IMG/VR virus record: IMGVR_UViG_3300038468_000033
Location: 1-39,989 of that record
DNA length: 39,989 nt
Reading direction: 5' to 3' (one strand)
Source of the DNA: a virus
Part shown: piece by piece, positions 30,324-37,384 of the stretch
Layout: each line of letters begins with the position of its first letter
How positions within the stretch are numbered: position 1 is the first letter of the stretch
Program-made: the position numbers and the translations under genes
The notes under the pieces: generated by a model
Databases searched by the model: none
The model's input: only the letters and a program-made list of their open reading frames with translations
What the model was told of the DNA's origin: nothing

Positions 30324-30827
30324 CTACTTCTGGACCATCGCTTCGAGGACCGTGAAGCAGACCTGATTCGCCTCGACCGGGGAGAGCCGCGTGTTCAGGA
30401 GCAGCCTCCGAAGATCGAGAACGAACTTCGCGGGATCGACCCCGCCGTTCGTGAGGGGCTGTTCGCCCTTCTTGGCCGCGACCTTCGCGGCGAGAACCGC
30501 CCGCTCCTTCTCCAGCGTGGCGAGCTTGGCCGGGCTCCGGTTGGAATCGAACACCTTCCGGCGCTCCCACCGTGCCGCCGCCGCCTTCCGCGCCTTATAC
30601 TTCCGCGCGTTCTTTCCGCCCGGACGCGGCTTCCACCCCAGAATCTTCTTCTTCAAGCCGATCAGGGTGTAGTAGTTCAGGTTGTACTTCTTCGCCGCCG
30701 TCACGCCATCGCAAACACCCATCCGGATGTCGTCAATGGCCTGCTCGTATCGCCGAACGAGTTCCGGGTCCGTGACCCGGGCTCGCTCCTGATACCGGCT
30801 GGCAAGGATTTCACCGACCGTTGCCAT
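30324..30827 (-). CDS. Putative DNA-binding protein (HTH-like, basic)
   Basis: AGGAGACTCAC precedes the ATG at 30827. The 167-residue protein has a helix-turn-helix-like GVCDGVTAAKKYNLNYYTLIGLKKKI (residues about 37-62) followed by a strongly basic stretch (RPGGKNARKYKARKAAAARWERRK) and a C-terminal helical domain. It may be a regulator or nucleoid-type protein of the early block. Confidence 0.6.
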   Translation of the reverse strand: MATVGEILASRYQERARVTDPELVRRYEQAIDDIRMGVCDGVTAAKKYNLNYYTLIGLKKKILGWKPRPGGKNARKYKARKAAAARWERRKVFDSNRSPAKLATLEKERAVLAAKVAAKKGEQPLTNGGVDPAKFVLDLRRLLLNTRLSPVEANQVCFTVLEAMVQK

Positions 30828-30865
30828 GTGAGTCTCCTAGAAATTGCACCCTTGGAAGATGACGG

Positions 30866-31672
30866 CTAAAACGGAAGGTCATCCTCCGGATCTCGACCGG
30901 GCAACTCCTCGAAAGCTGCCTCCCGAACAGGCTCCCGGTCCTTCCCCAGAAAGTCCGTCGCTTCCATCGACTTCGTTTCTAGGCTTCTCTCGAACACGGA
31001 GGCGAGGATCTTCTTGGCTTCGCGAGCCTTGACCTTCTCCTCCGGGGAGAGAACACCGGCCACCTCGAAGGTGGGCGTGAAATGCGGCTGCGGCTTGGCC
31101 GTGAGTTCCGTCCCGATCTTCACCCTGAAAATGTGGAGCGGGACGCCTTGATCCCTGCCGAGTTTATCGGCAAGTTGCTTCCGCAGCCGGTCGTAAAACA
31201 GGCGGAAGGGCTTGATCCCGCTCGGCTGGAGCGTGACCACGTACCCTCCCCCATTCAAGTCCATGAAGAACAACTCCCGCGTCTCCCGACACGGAGGCCG
31301 CTCACTCCCGGACCACTTCGCGTACTGGCACTCCTCGCACCGTCCATGGACCGTGCCCGTGATCCCGTCCTTTGACTTGCATTCCGGGGTGGTCGATTCC
31401 ATCGTTCGGAAGAAGACGCGGGCGGCTGTCCAGTCGAGGATGGTTCCCTCGATGAACTCCCTGTCTTCCTCGTCCAGACTTGCGGAACCTCCCACTCGCC
31501 ACCCACCCGCCGGACGGATTGCCTTCTTCCCGTCCGGAGAGAGCAATGGCTTGTGCCGAATCACCATGTACTGGTAGATCGGAGCCTCCACCGGATTGCC
31601 TTCGAGATCCTCCGGGTCCAGATCCACGGATGCCGGGAGATTCGGTTCGCGAGGGACCAACTCATTCGGCAT
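30866..31672 (-). CDS. Putative single-stranded DNA-binding protein
   Basis: Start at ATG 31672 behind GGAGGAGG. The 268-residue protein has an OB-like beta-rich body (GGGYVVTLQPSGIKPFRLFYDRL; VPLHIFRVKIGTE), a putative zinc site (HGRCEECQYAKW with other Cys) and an acidic C-terminal tip, GRDPEDDLPF. The tip closely resembles the SSB tail that recruits replication proteins. It overlaps the upstream RecB-like nuclease gene by 11 nt. SSB function is inferred from tail and context. Confidence 0.65.
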   Translation of the reverse strand: MPNELVPREPNLPASVDLDPEDLEGNPVEAPIYQYMVIRHKPLLSPDGKKAIRPAGGWRVGGSASLDEEDREFIEGTILDWTAARVFFRTMESTTPECKSKDGITGTVHGRCEECQYAKWSGSERPPCRETRELFFMDLNGGGYVVTLQPSGIKPFRLFYDRLRKQLADKLGRDQGVPLHIFRVKIGTELTAKPQPHFTPTFEVAGVLSPEEKVKAREAKKILASVFERSLETKSMEATDFLGKDREPVREAAFEELPGRDPEDDLPF

Positions 31673-32627
31673 CCAGATCCTCCTCCCCAATTGTTGCCAT
31701 CATTTCAGGCGTTAGAGCGTCACCGAGAACACCGGCAAGACAGGATTCCTTGACGTGGCAGGTGATACAGGCTCCCGGATTTCGATAGCGAAGATCCCAC
31801 CGCATGGCGGTAAAGACCTTCTCCACTTCCTCCTCCAAGACCTTCATCCGCGCCTCCGAGCACGGGATCTTGGAGACGTACCGTCCGGGTCCACGTTCCT
31901 CACCCTTTTCCTTGTCGCCAGTCTTCCGCTTGTACGGTTCGTGATCTTTCAGGTGGTAGATCGAGGCAACATCGGGAAGCCTCCCAACCCGGAAGCTGGT
32001 CCCCACCATTTCCGGATCGGTATGGCCCCCAATGTCGCCTTCCCCCCAGAAGATCCCTTTCCACACGGCGTAGGCGTAGATCGCCAATTGTGTGTTCAGG
32101 TCGATAAAGAGTTGGTCCGGCCGCCGATCGCCCGTCTTGAAGTCGAGGAGTTCGAGCGTCCCGTCCGGCAACTCCCGTAGCTGGTCGATCCCTTGGCTCT
32201 CGAACCACACCCCGTTGATCTCCACCTTGAACGGGGCCTCGGCAAGAATTACCTTGCACTCTCGATTCTGCGGGGCCTTGATGTAGTTCGGGAAGATCAT
32301 CATGCACTCGGTTCCGAAGTCCCGCCGCTCTTTCTCCTCGTCCTTCCAGTAGACGGGAAGATCGCTGTCCTGCCCGGTCGCAACCTCCGTGTCGAGAGCC
32401 TGCGTGGCCCAGACCCACCACTCCTCGGGGACCCACTTATCGAATCGTTCGATCCCCTCTTTGTGGATATGGTAGAGAAGCCGATGCCGCACCGTCCCCA
32501 TGACGGCGACCCCGCTCCGTGTCTTCGGCCTCGCGCCCTCCACTTCCTGCAAGTAGAACCGTTCCGGGCATTCCAGAAAGTCCCGGAACCGGGACACGCG
32601 AAGTGGCTGTTCTTTCGTGCCGATCAA
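31662..32627 (-). CDS. RecB/Cas4-type PD-(D/E)XK nuclease, probable Fe-S cluster
   Basis: TTG start at 32627 with GGGAGGGG upstream. The 321-residue protein opens LRVSRFRDFLECPERFYLQEVEG, the first helix and first cysteine of RecB/Cas4 nucleases. The catalytic core is GIDQLRELPDGTLELLDFKTGDRR (D...DxK), followed by LFIDLNTQLAIYAYAVW (QLxxY motif). CITCHVKESC near the end supplies the other three cysteines of a [4Fe-4S] cluster. Likely a recombination or end-processing exonuclease working with the SSB-like protein. Confidence 0.85.
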   Translation of the reverse strand: MIGTKEQPLRVSRFRDFLECPERFYLQEVEGARPKTRSGVAVMGTVRHRLLYHIHKEGIERFDKWVPEEWWVWATQALDTEVATGQDSDLPVYWKDEEKERRDFGTECMMIFPNYIKAPQNRECKVILAEAPFKVEINGVWFESQGIDQLRELPDGTLELLDFKTGDRRPDQLFIDLNTQLAIYAYAVWKGIFWGEGDIGGHTDPEMVGTSFRVGRLPDVASIYHLKDHEPYKRKTGDKEKGEERGPGRYVSKIPCSEARMKVLEEEVEKVFTAMRWDLRYRNPGACITCHVKESCLAGVLGDALTPEMMATIGEEDLDAE

Positions 32628-32640
32628 GGCCCCTCCCCTG

Positions 32641-32952
32641 TTAGGCTTCCACCACCGGGATCGGAGTGAACGCATTCGCCGGAGTCAAAGACTGCATAGC
32701 ATCGGGCTTCCCGTAGAAGTCCACGGCCTCGGCGAGATTGACAAGCTGGAAGCCGACCCCGCCACTTGCCGGATCGGAATACAGGAAGTACCGCGGCGTA
32801 GCACTCGCCACCCCTGTCTTCCCGCGATACAGGGTATAGACCACCGCGTTGATCGTGCGGGTGGCAAGCACGTCCGACTTGGCTCCCGCCGTATCGTAGA
32901 GAACCGTCCGGCTGAATCCTTCTACCGTTTCGAGGAACAGAGCCTTTGCCAT
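32641..32952 (-). CDS. Small protein of unknown function
   Basis: GAGGAGAAA precedes the ATG at 32952. The 103-residue product is beta-rich (TINAVVYTLYRGKTGVASATPRYFLYSDPASGGVGFQLV) and ends PIPVVEA. No family is recognised. The candidate structured RNA at 32953-33155 forms its 5' leader. Confidence 0.65.
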   Translation of the reverse strand: MAKALFLETVEGFSRTVLYDTAGAKSDVLATRTINAVVYTLYRGKTGVASATPRYFLYSDPASGGVGFQLVNLAEAVDFYGKPDAMQSLTPANAFTPIPVVEA

Positions 32953-33155
32953 TTTCTCCTCACAAAGTCACGAGCGGGCCAGCACTCGGGGAGCGCCCCA
33001 ATGGAGTGAGGTCTGTACCCTCGGCCAGCCCGCCGTGTCCTTCACAATGGGCGGGTCGCATCTTCGTGTGAATCCGCTCCACAGGGAGGGCATCGAAGAG
33101 ACGGATTCGCGACCCGCCAAGCCTGTTATCAACACTAAAGATTCCATCCCTCACG
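32953..33155 (-). ncRNA. Candidate structured, possibly pseudoknotted leader RNA
   Basis: GGCGGGTCGC/GCGACCCGCC (33050-33059 with 33109-33118, 10 bp) stacks directly on GAATCCG/CGGATTC (33070-33076 with 33102-33108, 7 bp), leaving a 10-nt bulge. The inner loop contains UCUUCG, complementary to CGAAGA in the bulge, allowing a pseudoknot. A GCGGGC/GCCCGC helix follows. TTGACG (33159-33154) overlaps the upstream stop codon and could be a -35 box; the -10 is weak. A 63-codon low-complexity frame exists here but lacks a ribosome site. Confidence 0.5.
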
Positions 33156-33428
33156 TCAAGAGGTTTTTTCGATAATTGCCAAGATTTTTTGCATCCCGTC
33201 AAACCACTTCGTCTGCGTCTCTTCGGGCCACGTCGGATCGAAGTCCGGCATCTTGGCGATCAGGGCTGCCCGCCAATCGGTCTGTGCGGGTGGCGCGGGT
33301 CGCCGGGGTGCCTCTGTGCTGGACGGAAGGGCGGCAAGACCGGCTGGCATGGCCCCTCCGGATAGCTCCGGGATGGCCAGTTTCGGGTGGTCCTCTGGGC
33401 CGCGGGCATCCGGGAATTCTTTACTCAT
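33156..33428 (-). CDS. Small protein with FDPTWPEE-KWF motif
   Basis: Start ATG 33428 overlaps the upstream stop. The 90-residue product has a Pro/Ala-rich disordered first half and a C-terminal helical motif, KMPDFDPTWPEETQTKWFDGMQKILAIIEK. I recognise this from many phage and plasmid regulators, where it follows a DNA-binding domain; here it stands without one. Function unknown. Confidence 0.65.
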   Translation of the reverse strand: MSKEFPDARGPEDHPKLAIPELSGGAMPAGLAALPSSTEAPRRPAPPAQTDWRAALIAKMPDFDPTWPEETQTKWFDGMQKILAIIEKTS

Positions 33429-33657
33429 GGCGCATTGCCTGATTGTGGGCGATTGGGAGTCGCTTCCGAACAGCCATGTCAAAAATCCTGTCCATATCAC
33501 CCCTCGTAAGGTCATGAGCCTCAAACAGATGGACGATGCTGCAATACAGCATCCCCAGAAATGGACAAGTAAGGGTTGGGAACTCCTCCAGCAATTCCCG
33601 GTTGATCTCCATTGCCACCTCTATCGTGACTGGCTGTGACAATGTATCATCAATCAT
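33421..33657 (-). CDS. Small helical protein of unknown function
   Basis: ATGA-coupled to the upstream gene. The 78-residue product is helical (EVAMEINRELLEEFPTL; CPFLGMLYCSIVHLFEAHDLTRGDMDRIFDMAVRK). No family is recognised. Confidence 0.6.
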   Translation of the reverse strand: MIDDTLSQPVTIEVAMEINRELLEEFPTLTCPFLGMLYCSIVHLFEAHDLTRGDMDRIFDMAVRKRLPIAHNQAMRHE

Positions 33658-34220
33658 TTACCCTCCGGCAACGGAAGATTCGGGAACACTCTCCTCATTT
33701 CTGCCGCAGTTCCGAATTTGACTTTATTATATGGGTTATCCGGGTCGCACGTTGGACAATGACACCCTGGACCATTCGTTGCCCCCTCAACCGACTCAAG
33801 CCACCACTTCATGAAGGCGTCAACCCTGCACGTCTTCCAGATTTCGTTCGGGATCTTCCCTTTTTTGAGTTGCCTTTTGACGTAATCCTTTCCTTCATCG
33901 CAGGCATCCCATCTTTCCAGCAAATCAAGGAATTCCTCGCCTGAAATCTCTCCTTTCTTGAGCTTGGCTTTCGGCTTGGCTCGTTGGGCTGCGGCACGCA
34001 CGGCCGCACGTCTGGCTCGAATGCGCTCCTGAGCCTCGCGGTCTGCGTACTGCTTCAACCCCGGGTAGAACTCCGTGACCCATCGGTAGAGTTCCTCCCA
34101 CGTATCAGCCTTTATCGAAAGGTGAATAGATTCCGAATCGAACTCAATTCTTCTCGGTTCTGAATCCAAGACCCTGAGAACTAGGTCCTTTGACTCCACC
34201 TCGATATTCGTTTTTACCAC
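33654..34220 (-). CDS. Early protein with Cys/Trp domain and Cys cluster
   Basis: GTG 34220 with AAGGGGG 8 nt upstream. The 188-residue protein has a beta-rich N-terminus (LRVLDSEPRRIEFDSESIHLSI), a basic helix (RIRARRAAVRAAAQRAKPKAK), then WDACDEGKDYVKRQLKKGKI and EIWKTCRVDAFMKWWLESV, the domain shared with four neighbours. A terminal CHCPTCDPDNPYN follows. The shared domain has the look of the AC..G..W......W..C...W..W type seen in other phages; function unknown. Confidence 0.65.
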   Translation of the reverse strand: MVKTNIEVESKDLVLRVLDSEPRRIEFDSESIHLSIKADTWEELYRWVTEFYPGLKQYADREAQERIRARRAAVRAAAQRAKPKAKLKKGEISGEEFLDLLERWDACDEGKDYVKRQLKKGKIPNEIWKTCRVDAFMKWWLESVEGATNGPGCHCPTCDPDNPYNKVKFGTAAEMRRVFPNLPLPEGK

Positions 34221-34236
34221 ACTTTTCACCCCCTTT

Positions 34237-34461
34237 CTAGTTATTTCTTGGATCGCCAGCCGAAGCCTTGGGCTCCGGTGGTGGCGGAGTTTTCTCGACC
34301 ACCTCCGCCAACTTGCGGAGGATTTCCACGACGCCGTTCCGATCCGGGAACGGCAGGATTGCGCCGTTCCCATCGTTGTCTGCCAACACGACTTGCATCG
34401 TCCCGTCGTCCATGAAGAAGATCCTCACGTCCGGTGTTCCGACAAACCTGACAACATTCAC
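34237..34461 (-). CDS. Small protein of unknown function
   Basis: GGGAGGGCATA precedes GTG 34461, which overlaps the upstream TAG by one base. The 74-residue product is beta-rich (VVRFVGTPDVRIFFMDDGTMQVVLADNDGNGAILPF) with a Pro-rich tail. No family is recognised. Confidence 0.65.
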   Translation of the reverse strand: MNVVRFVGTPDVRIFFMDDGTMQVVLADNDGNGAILPFPDRNGVVEILRKLAEVVEKTPPPPEPKASAGDPRNN

Positions 34462-34730
34462 TATGCCCTCCCTTCTTTCTTCTGAATGTTCTCCTGCAAT
34501 GCCCGGATCTTCTCGATCAGGGCGTTGAAGATCGTGGTGGGGTGCGGCGTCATCGTGAGGAGCGGGACCTTGAAGGAGGCGGAACCCGTGGTCTCCCACT
34601 TTTTCTCGCCGGTTCGCTGCTCCTTCACCACCACCTTGATCCTCCCCGCTTTCGGGTCGTGCTTCCCGACGTACCGAATCCGCCTCTGATCCACATGCAC
34701 GTCGTAGGTAAGCGTGTTCTTCTCCGTCAT
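34461..34730 (-). CDS. Small protein of unknown function
   Basis: ATGA-coupled to the sliding-clamp-like gene. The 89-residue product has a beta-rich basic N-terminus (TYDVHVDQRRIRYVGKHDPK; RIKVVVKEQRTGEKKWETTG) and a C-terminal helix (FNALIEKIRALQENIQKK). Coupling suggests a replication accessory role, but this is a guess. Confidence 0.65.
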   Translation of the reverse strand: MTEKNTLTYDVHVDQRRIRYVGKHDPKAGRIKVVVKEQRTGEKKWETTGSASFKVPLLTMTPHPTTIFNALIEKIRALQENIQKKEGRA

Positions 34731-35326
34731 TCGTCATCCCTCATGGACATGGGTGACAGCATCCCGATGATGTTCGCGACCCCGGAAATCTCGATTCGGA
34801 CGGCCCTGTTGTAATCGTAAATCCTGAACGTGATGTAGTCTTGGTAATCTCTGCCCTTCGACTGCGCCTTGGCCACCCGAATCAACTCTTCGAGGTATGC
34901 CACGTTCAAACGGACCTTGGCCTTCGGCTCCTCGGTCGGGAATATCTTCGAGGTGTCCGGGTAGCGATTCGCTTCCGGGGCATTGACTTCAATGGCCTCT
35001 CGGTTCTCTCGCCCCCACGAAACGAATCCGGAAGGCGAGATGGCGAACTTCGTGTCGTCCTTCTTCTCGAACATCTTCATGAGTTTCTGGACGATGGCGA
35101 CGGGGATCACCTTCCCGGCCAGACTCCCAAGTGGATCTTTCCAGCCCGGCGGGTAATCCTCCGTTTTCCCCTGCGGCGGGAGCGGTGCCCGAAGAATCAG
35201 ACTCCCGTCCGTGGATTCGATGAAGTCCTTCCCGATGTACGCGACGGCAAGATGGGGCCGGGCGTTGTACCCTTTCCCATCGTCCGCGCCGCGTACCACG
35301 TTCAGGACATGACGGTTGAGGATCAT
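34727..35326 (-). CDS. Sliding-clamp-like protein (DnaN/beta-fold), divergent
   Basis: AAGGAGATCC precedes ATG 35326. The 199-residue protein has GYNARPHLAVAYIGKDFIESTDG, a FAISPSGFVSWGRENREAIEV strand pair, NRYPDTSKIFP (clamp-like YPDxxxxxP), then VRLNVAYLEELIRVAKAQ and the ending RIEISGVANIIGMLSPMSM. The ending matches the beta-clamp C-terminus where a final PM motif precedes the tail. It is shorter than bacterial DnaN (about 366 aa), so perhaps two domains and a trimer. It probably tethers a host polymerase. Confidence 0.7.
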   Translation of the reverse strand: MILNRHVLNVVRGADDGKGYNARPHLAVAYIGKDFIESTDGSLILRAPLPPQGKTEDYPPGWKDPLGSLAGKVIPVAIVQKLMKMFEKKDDTKFAISPSGFVSWGRENREAIEVNAPEANRYPDTSKIFPTEEPKAKVRLNVAYLEELIRVAKAQSKGRDYQDYITFRIYDYNRAVRIEISGVANIIGMLSPMSMRDDE

Positions 35327-35337
35327 GGATCTCCTTT

Positions 35338-35997
35338 CTACGCGGCCTCCTGCTCCTCGGCAGCCTTCTCTCTCGCCTCCCGCTCGGCCTTCTCCCTCTC
35401 CTTCTGCGCCTTCGCCTCCCTCCAAAGAGGCACGTACTTGTTCATCTGGTCGATATGAGTCTGATAGTCCCGACTGCTCCTGACGCGCTCGACCGTTTCA
35501 TCGAGGTCCACCGGAATCGGAGCCTCCGGAATTGCTTCGAGGAGTCGTTCGGGAGTGTCGTACTTGGTGTAGTGGGTCGAGAAGAATTCCACGGTTCCAT
35601 AGTCCCTGACCGCATTGGCTGCATCCATGCAATACTGCATCCAGACGCCGCGATACGATCGGAAGAATATCTCCATGTTCTCCCACATTTCCTGCAAGGT
35701 GTTCCCCGCAGTAAACATGGCTCGCTTCCCCTCACTACACGCCCCCTTCCCGGCGAGGTACAGCCAGATTTCCTCCTCTGACGGGCCGAGAGTCTTCCGG
35801 AGTTCCAGCCTCTCGACCTCCGCCGTGACTTCCTTCAACCGTTCGAGAAGCTGGGCGCGAGTTTCCGCCCAGACTTCAAGCCGAACGGCATCCGACTGGA
35901 AGAGATCGAACCGAAACCCCGGCTTCTTCTTCGTGCCTTCGGGTCTCTCCTTGACTACGAGATCCCCGACGCGGAGGGTAATCTCGGTCATTGCCAT
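35338..35997 (-). CDS. Early protein with Cys/Trp domain and coiled-coil tail
   Basis: AAGGAGGTGAACTTGA before ATG 35997. The 219-residue protein has a beta-rich start (TLRVGDLVVKERPEG), a coiled-coil (RAQLLERLKEVTAEVERLELR), the shared domain GACSEGKRAMFTAGNTLQEMWENMEIFF..GVWMQYCMD, and a long Lys/Glu/Ala helix tail (REAKAQKEREKAEREAREKA). It is one of five proteins with the shared domain. Function unknown. Confidence 0.65.
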   Translation of the reverse strand: MAMTEITLRVGDLVVKERPEGTKKKPGFRFDLFQSDAVRLEVWAETRAQLLERLKEVTAEVERLELRKTLGPSEEEIWLYLAGKGACSEGKRAMFTAGNTLQEMWENMEIFFRSYRGVWMQYCMDAANAVRDYGTVEFFSTHYTKYDTPERLLEAIPEAPIPVDLDETVERVRSSRDYQTHIDQMNKYVPLWREAKAQKEREKAEREAREKAAEEQEAA

Positions 35998-36027
35998 TCA
36001 AGTTCACCTCCTTTCATTTCTGACATA

Positions 36028-36303
36028 TCACTTCTCGCCCGGCTTGGGAGGAGTCGGGAAGTGCTCGCGGATCTTGTCCGCAGCGGCCTTATTGTCGTAG
36101 TTAGTCCCGTGGGTGGACATGAGACGGAGTACCGCAGTCCTTCTCGGACTTCCCAGAAGGGCCGCGTTCAGGTACACGCACATTCGGTACGGGTTCGTCA
36201 TCTTGTCCCACGCCTCCTGCGCCATACCTCCATCCTGAATCCCGACTTGCTCCGCTCTCATGCAAGCCCCGGCTTTCCGGAGAGCTTCGTTGACTAGCCC
36301 CAA
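36028..36303 (-). CDS. Small early protein with Cys/Trp-type domain
   Basis: TTG 36303 with GGCGGATC upstream; the start is less certain than most. The 91-residue product contains GACMRAEQVGIQDGGMAQEAWDKMTNPYRMCVYLNAALL, which aligns by eye with the shared domain of its neighbours, then a basic loop and a C-terminal helix. A 6-bp hairpin (CCGCCA/TGGCGG, 36310-36326) precedes it. Confidence 0.6.
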   Translation of the reverse strand: MGLVNEALRKAGACMRAEQVGIQDGGMAQEAWDKMTNPYRMCVYLNAALLGSPRRTAVLRLMSTHGTNYDNKAAADKIREHFPTPPKPGEK

Positions 36304-36337
36304 GCTGATCCGCCAATCGGTGGCGGGGCTCAGGGCA

Positions 36338-36502
36338 TCAGCGAAAAAAGTTCTCCGCCTTCTTCTTGATCGCGTCCAAGTCCGCGAAGATTTCCGCCGC
36401 TGCGTCCGAACGAACCGGAGCCCGGAGCTTCGCGGTCCGCTTCGCCGGACGCTTCTTCTTCGGGGACGGCTTCCGCTTCGCCGTGGTCTTCTTTGTGGGC
36501 AC
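36338..36502 (-). CDS. Small histone-like basic protein
   Basis: GGGAGGTGACAAGG precedes GTG 36502. The 54-residue product has a Lys/Arg/Pro/Ala-rich tail at its N-terminus (MPTKKTTAKRKPSPKKKRPA) like histone H1 or phage DNA-condensing tails. A short helix DAAAEIFADLDAIKKKAENFF follows. That helix resembles the N-terminus of the gene at 36668 (TAAREIINDLDALKVKIANY). Nucleic-acid binding is likely. Confidence 0.65.
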   Translation of the reverse strand: MPTKKTTAKRKPSPKKKRPAKRTAKLRAPVRSDAAAEIFADLDAIKKKAENFFR

Positions 36503-36667
36503 CCTTGTCACCTCCCTTCTGGTAAGATTCCCGGTCGGGGCGGCAACCGGGACGGCCATCCCGCCCGCCCGCGGCGAATCCGGCGGGGAGTTCCCCCGAG
36601 GACAGACCTACGGCTCAGGCTGTCTATCGGGGAGCACCCTCCCTGCGGGGAATCGGAATGCCGCCGA
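36503..36667 (-). other. Structured intergenic spacer
   Basis: This gene-free stretch of about 165 nt contains CCCCGA...UCGGGG enclosing GACAGCCU/AGG(U)CUGUC (about 36593-36636), and UCCCGGU/ACCGGGA (7 bp, near 36527-36550). It also has CCCGCC/GGCGGG. It ends in the ribosome site of the histone-like gene. It could be a regulatory leader or RNA element. Confidence 0.4.
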
Positions 36668-37033
36668 CTAGTCCCTCGGCTTCGGCATGTTGGGCCAGCG
36701 AGCGAGGATCTCCCGGCTCGTCCCCGGGATGTTCTCCACGCCGCAGACGTTCTCCAGCCACCACTCCTGCTGATCGTGGGTGGCCTGCTGCCAGAGGGCC
36801 GTCACGTTCATGGTCTTGTTCTGACGGACCATCCGGATCACGTCCTCGTCGGCGTCGTACTCCTTGAGAAGCAGGAGAAGTTCCTCCCGATCCTCCACGG
36901 TCCAGAGCGCGGGGCCACCCGTCGGAGCCCCGATCGTTCCCGCGTTGATGCCAGCGTAGTTCGCGATCTTCACCTTGAGCGCATCGAGATCGTTGATGAT
37001 CTCGCGCGCCGCGGTCTGCACGTTCGCATCCAT
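36668..37033 (-). CDS. Early protein with Trp-type domain
   Basis: GGGGGTGATTTAGAA precedes ATG 37033. The 121-residue product has an N-terminal helix resembling the end of the histone-like protein, then LLLLLKEYDADEDVIRMVRQNKTMNVTALWQQATHDQQEWWLENVCGVE. The last part follows the spacing of the shared domain, with Asp in place of the first Cys, and the protein ends ARWPNMPKP. Function unknown. Confidence 0.65.
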   Translation of the reverse strand: MDANVQTAAREIINDLDALKVKIANYAGINAGTIGAPTGGPALWTVEDREELLLLLKEYDADEDVIRMVRQNKTMNVTALWQQATHDQQEWWLENVCGVENIPGTSREILARWPNMPKPRD

Positions 37034-37066
37034 TTCTAAATCACCCCCTTTCATTTGTGACGTATG

Positions 37067-37083
37067 CCCCGTTCAAACGGGGG
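37067..37083. repeat. CCCCGTTTGAACGGGG hairpin
   Basis: A perfect 7-bp-arm palindrome with a 2-nt centre lies directly after the stop of the 25-residue microprotein gene, before the ribosome site of the gene starting at 37033. Similar elements follow the stop at 37739 and precede the gene starting at 222. Probably a processing or attenuation element. Confidence 0.55.
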
Positions 37084-37161
37084 TTAGTTCCTTTTCCTCA
37101 TCCACCTGCCGAACAGGTATCCCAGAACCAGAAAGATGATGAGAGTCCACGCGGCGTTCAC
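37084..37161 (-). CDS. 25-residue single-helix membrane microprotein
   Basis: GTG 37161 overlaps the stop of the WWWW microprotein (GTGA). The 25 codons encode NAAWTLIIFLVLGYLFGRW followed by MRKRN: one hydrophobic helix with a positive C-terminal end. The tight coupling suggests it works with the WWWW microprotein. Confidence 0.6.
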   Translation of the reverse strand: MNAAWTLIIFLVLGYLFGRWMRKRN

Positions 37162-37223
37162 CGGCGTAGCCACCACCACCAGTCGAAGGCGAGGACGAAC
37201 AGCATCAGAATGGACACGGCCAT
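37158..37223 (-). CDS. 21-residue microprotein ending LAFDWWWWLRR
   Basis: AAGGAGGTGA directly precedes ATG 37223 (an in-frame GTG at 37217 has better spacing). The product is MAVSILMLFV plus LAFDWWWWLRR. The last 11 residues are identical to those of the microprotein at 3876-3938, while the nucleotide sequences differ at synonymous positions (for example TTGAGGCGG versus CTACGCCGG). That supports real coding. It has a hydrophobic segment plus tryptophan cluster; membrane-interface placement is likely. Confidence 0.72.
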   Translation of the reverse strand: MAVSILMLFVLAFDWWWWLRR

Positions 37224-37384
37224 TCACCTCCTTCCACATGGGAATTGATTTCTTCGATCTCCTCGGGCATGTTCAGGCAGAAGACTTCAAAGCACCCCTG
37301 CCCGCAGAAGTGCCAGACGTTGACGCCCTCCACCATGATGATCGGTCTGCCAGCGATCTCCATGCTGCAATGCGCGCAGTTCAT
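37205..37384 (-). CDS. TRASH/YHS-like zinc-binding protein
   Basis: ATG 37384 overlaps the upstream stop (ATGA). The 59-residue protein has MNCAHCSMEIAGRPIIM and VNVWHFCGQGCFEVFC, the C-x2-C ... FC-x3-CF arrangement of TRASH/YHS treble-clef metal-binding domains, and an acidic tail. Likely metal-dependent protein or nucleic-acid contact. Confidence 0.68.
   Translation of the reverse strand: MNCAHCSMEIAGRPIIMVEGVNVWHFCGQGCFEVFCLNMPEEIEEINSHVEGGEWPCPF

Noticed and set aside
32960-33145. Short leftward frame inside the candidate leader RNA
   Set aside because: No ribosome site before its GTG start and the sequence is better explained by perfect helices; kept only as an alternative.
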